Source: an uncultured Anaerolineales bacterium
Lineage (GTDB): Bacteria > Chloroflexota > Anaerolineae > Anaerolineales > UBA11657
Assembly: GCA_913031335.1 (NCBI GenBank)
Contig: CAJWGI010000009.1
Location: forward strand, 1 to 13,648
DNA length: 13,648 bases
Reading direction: 5' to 3'
Numbering within the stretch: the first letter of the stretch is position 1; the number at the start of each line of letters is the position of its first letter. This document shows positions 13,589 through 13,648 of the stretch, piece after piece. Position numbers and translations under genes: made by a program. The notes below the pieces were generated by a model. The model ran no database searches. It had not been told where the DNA came from and worked only from the letters and a program-made list of their open reading frames with translations.

Positions 13589-13648
13589 AGCAGTCCTCGC
13601 TCATCCAATACCGCAATGATTTTTCCCGCCACTTCCTCAGGGTCGCCT
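13585..13648 (-). CDS. etfB: Electron transfer flavoprotein beta subunit (FixA/EtfB), C-terminal end only
   Basis: The last 20 codons of a gene enter the window; they read DPEEVAGKIIAVLDERGLL and end in a TGA that overlaps the etfA start (ATGA). The pattern SPEE.A..L...L.E.G(V/L)(I/L) is the usual C-terminus of EtfB, and etfB directly before etfA is the common order, so the call is firm despite the short piece. The nucleotide-binding parts that would tell the ETF class lie outside the window. Confidence 0.85.
   Translation of the reverse strand, partial: GDPEEVAGKIIAVLDERGLL

Overview
The window is one uninterrupted co-directional gene block on the minus strand (transcription runs from high to low coordinates) of a moderately GC-rich bacterium. 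I count 13 complete or nearly complete genes, one short gene fragment, and two genes cut by the window edges. Most junctions are overlaps or gaps under 20 bases, and no gap reaches 300 bases, so it reads as one operon or the middle of one. No rRNA, tRNA, CRISPR, insertion sequence or convincing terminator is visible. The lineage cannot be fixed from the sequence. The gene content (ETF with a membrane Fe-S partner, molybdo-bisPGD enzyme, lipoyl carrier proteins) suits a respiring anaerobe or facultative bacterium of a group such as Chloroflexota, but that is a guess.

Layout in transcription order. (1) Electron-transfer end, 13648 to about 10529: the tail of etfB, a complete etfA, and a 691-residue membrane protein with a NarI-like cytochrome b part, two [4Fe-4S] motifs and two CCG (HdrD-type) domains. 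This is the architecture of ETF:menaquinone oxidoreductases. (2) 10480-9958: a half CCG domain lying in frame behind the stop of the membrane protein, and a 104-residue protein with two Cys/His zinc-finger-like motifs. (3) Lipoyl core, 9948-4314: three tandem, different GcvH-like carriers each with a candidate lipoyl lysine, a lipoate-protein ligase with accessory domain, two radical SAM proteins resembling the LipS2/LipS1 lipoate synthase pair, and a second, divergent ligase-like protein. (4) Molybdenum end, 4298-26: a MOT1-family molybdate/sulfate transporter, a cytoplasmic DMSO-reductase-family catalytic subunit, and its four-cluster ferredoxin-like subunit, followed by the first codons of another gene.

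Working model (inference). The carriers A and B look like LbpA, the lipoyl-binding protein of the sulfur-oxidising sHdr pathway, rather than housekeeping glycine-cleavage H protein. They have their own lipoate assembly line. Electrons released from a carrier-bound substrate would pass through EtfAB to the membrane Fe-S protein and menaquinone. The molybdoenzyme would handle a cytoplasmic oxyanion or small acid, for example sulfite if the substrate is sulfur. No sHdr subunit lies in the window, so either those genes are further upstream or this is a different, ETF-coupled use of LbpA-type carriers. The most striking details are a first CCG domain that has lost all its cysteines, a ligase-like protein with arginine at the catalytic lysine, and three non-identical carriers in a row.
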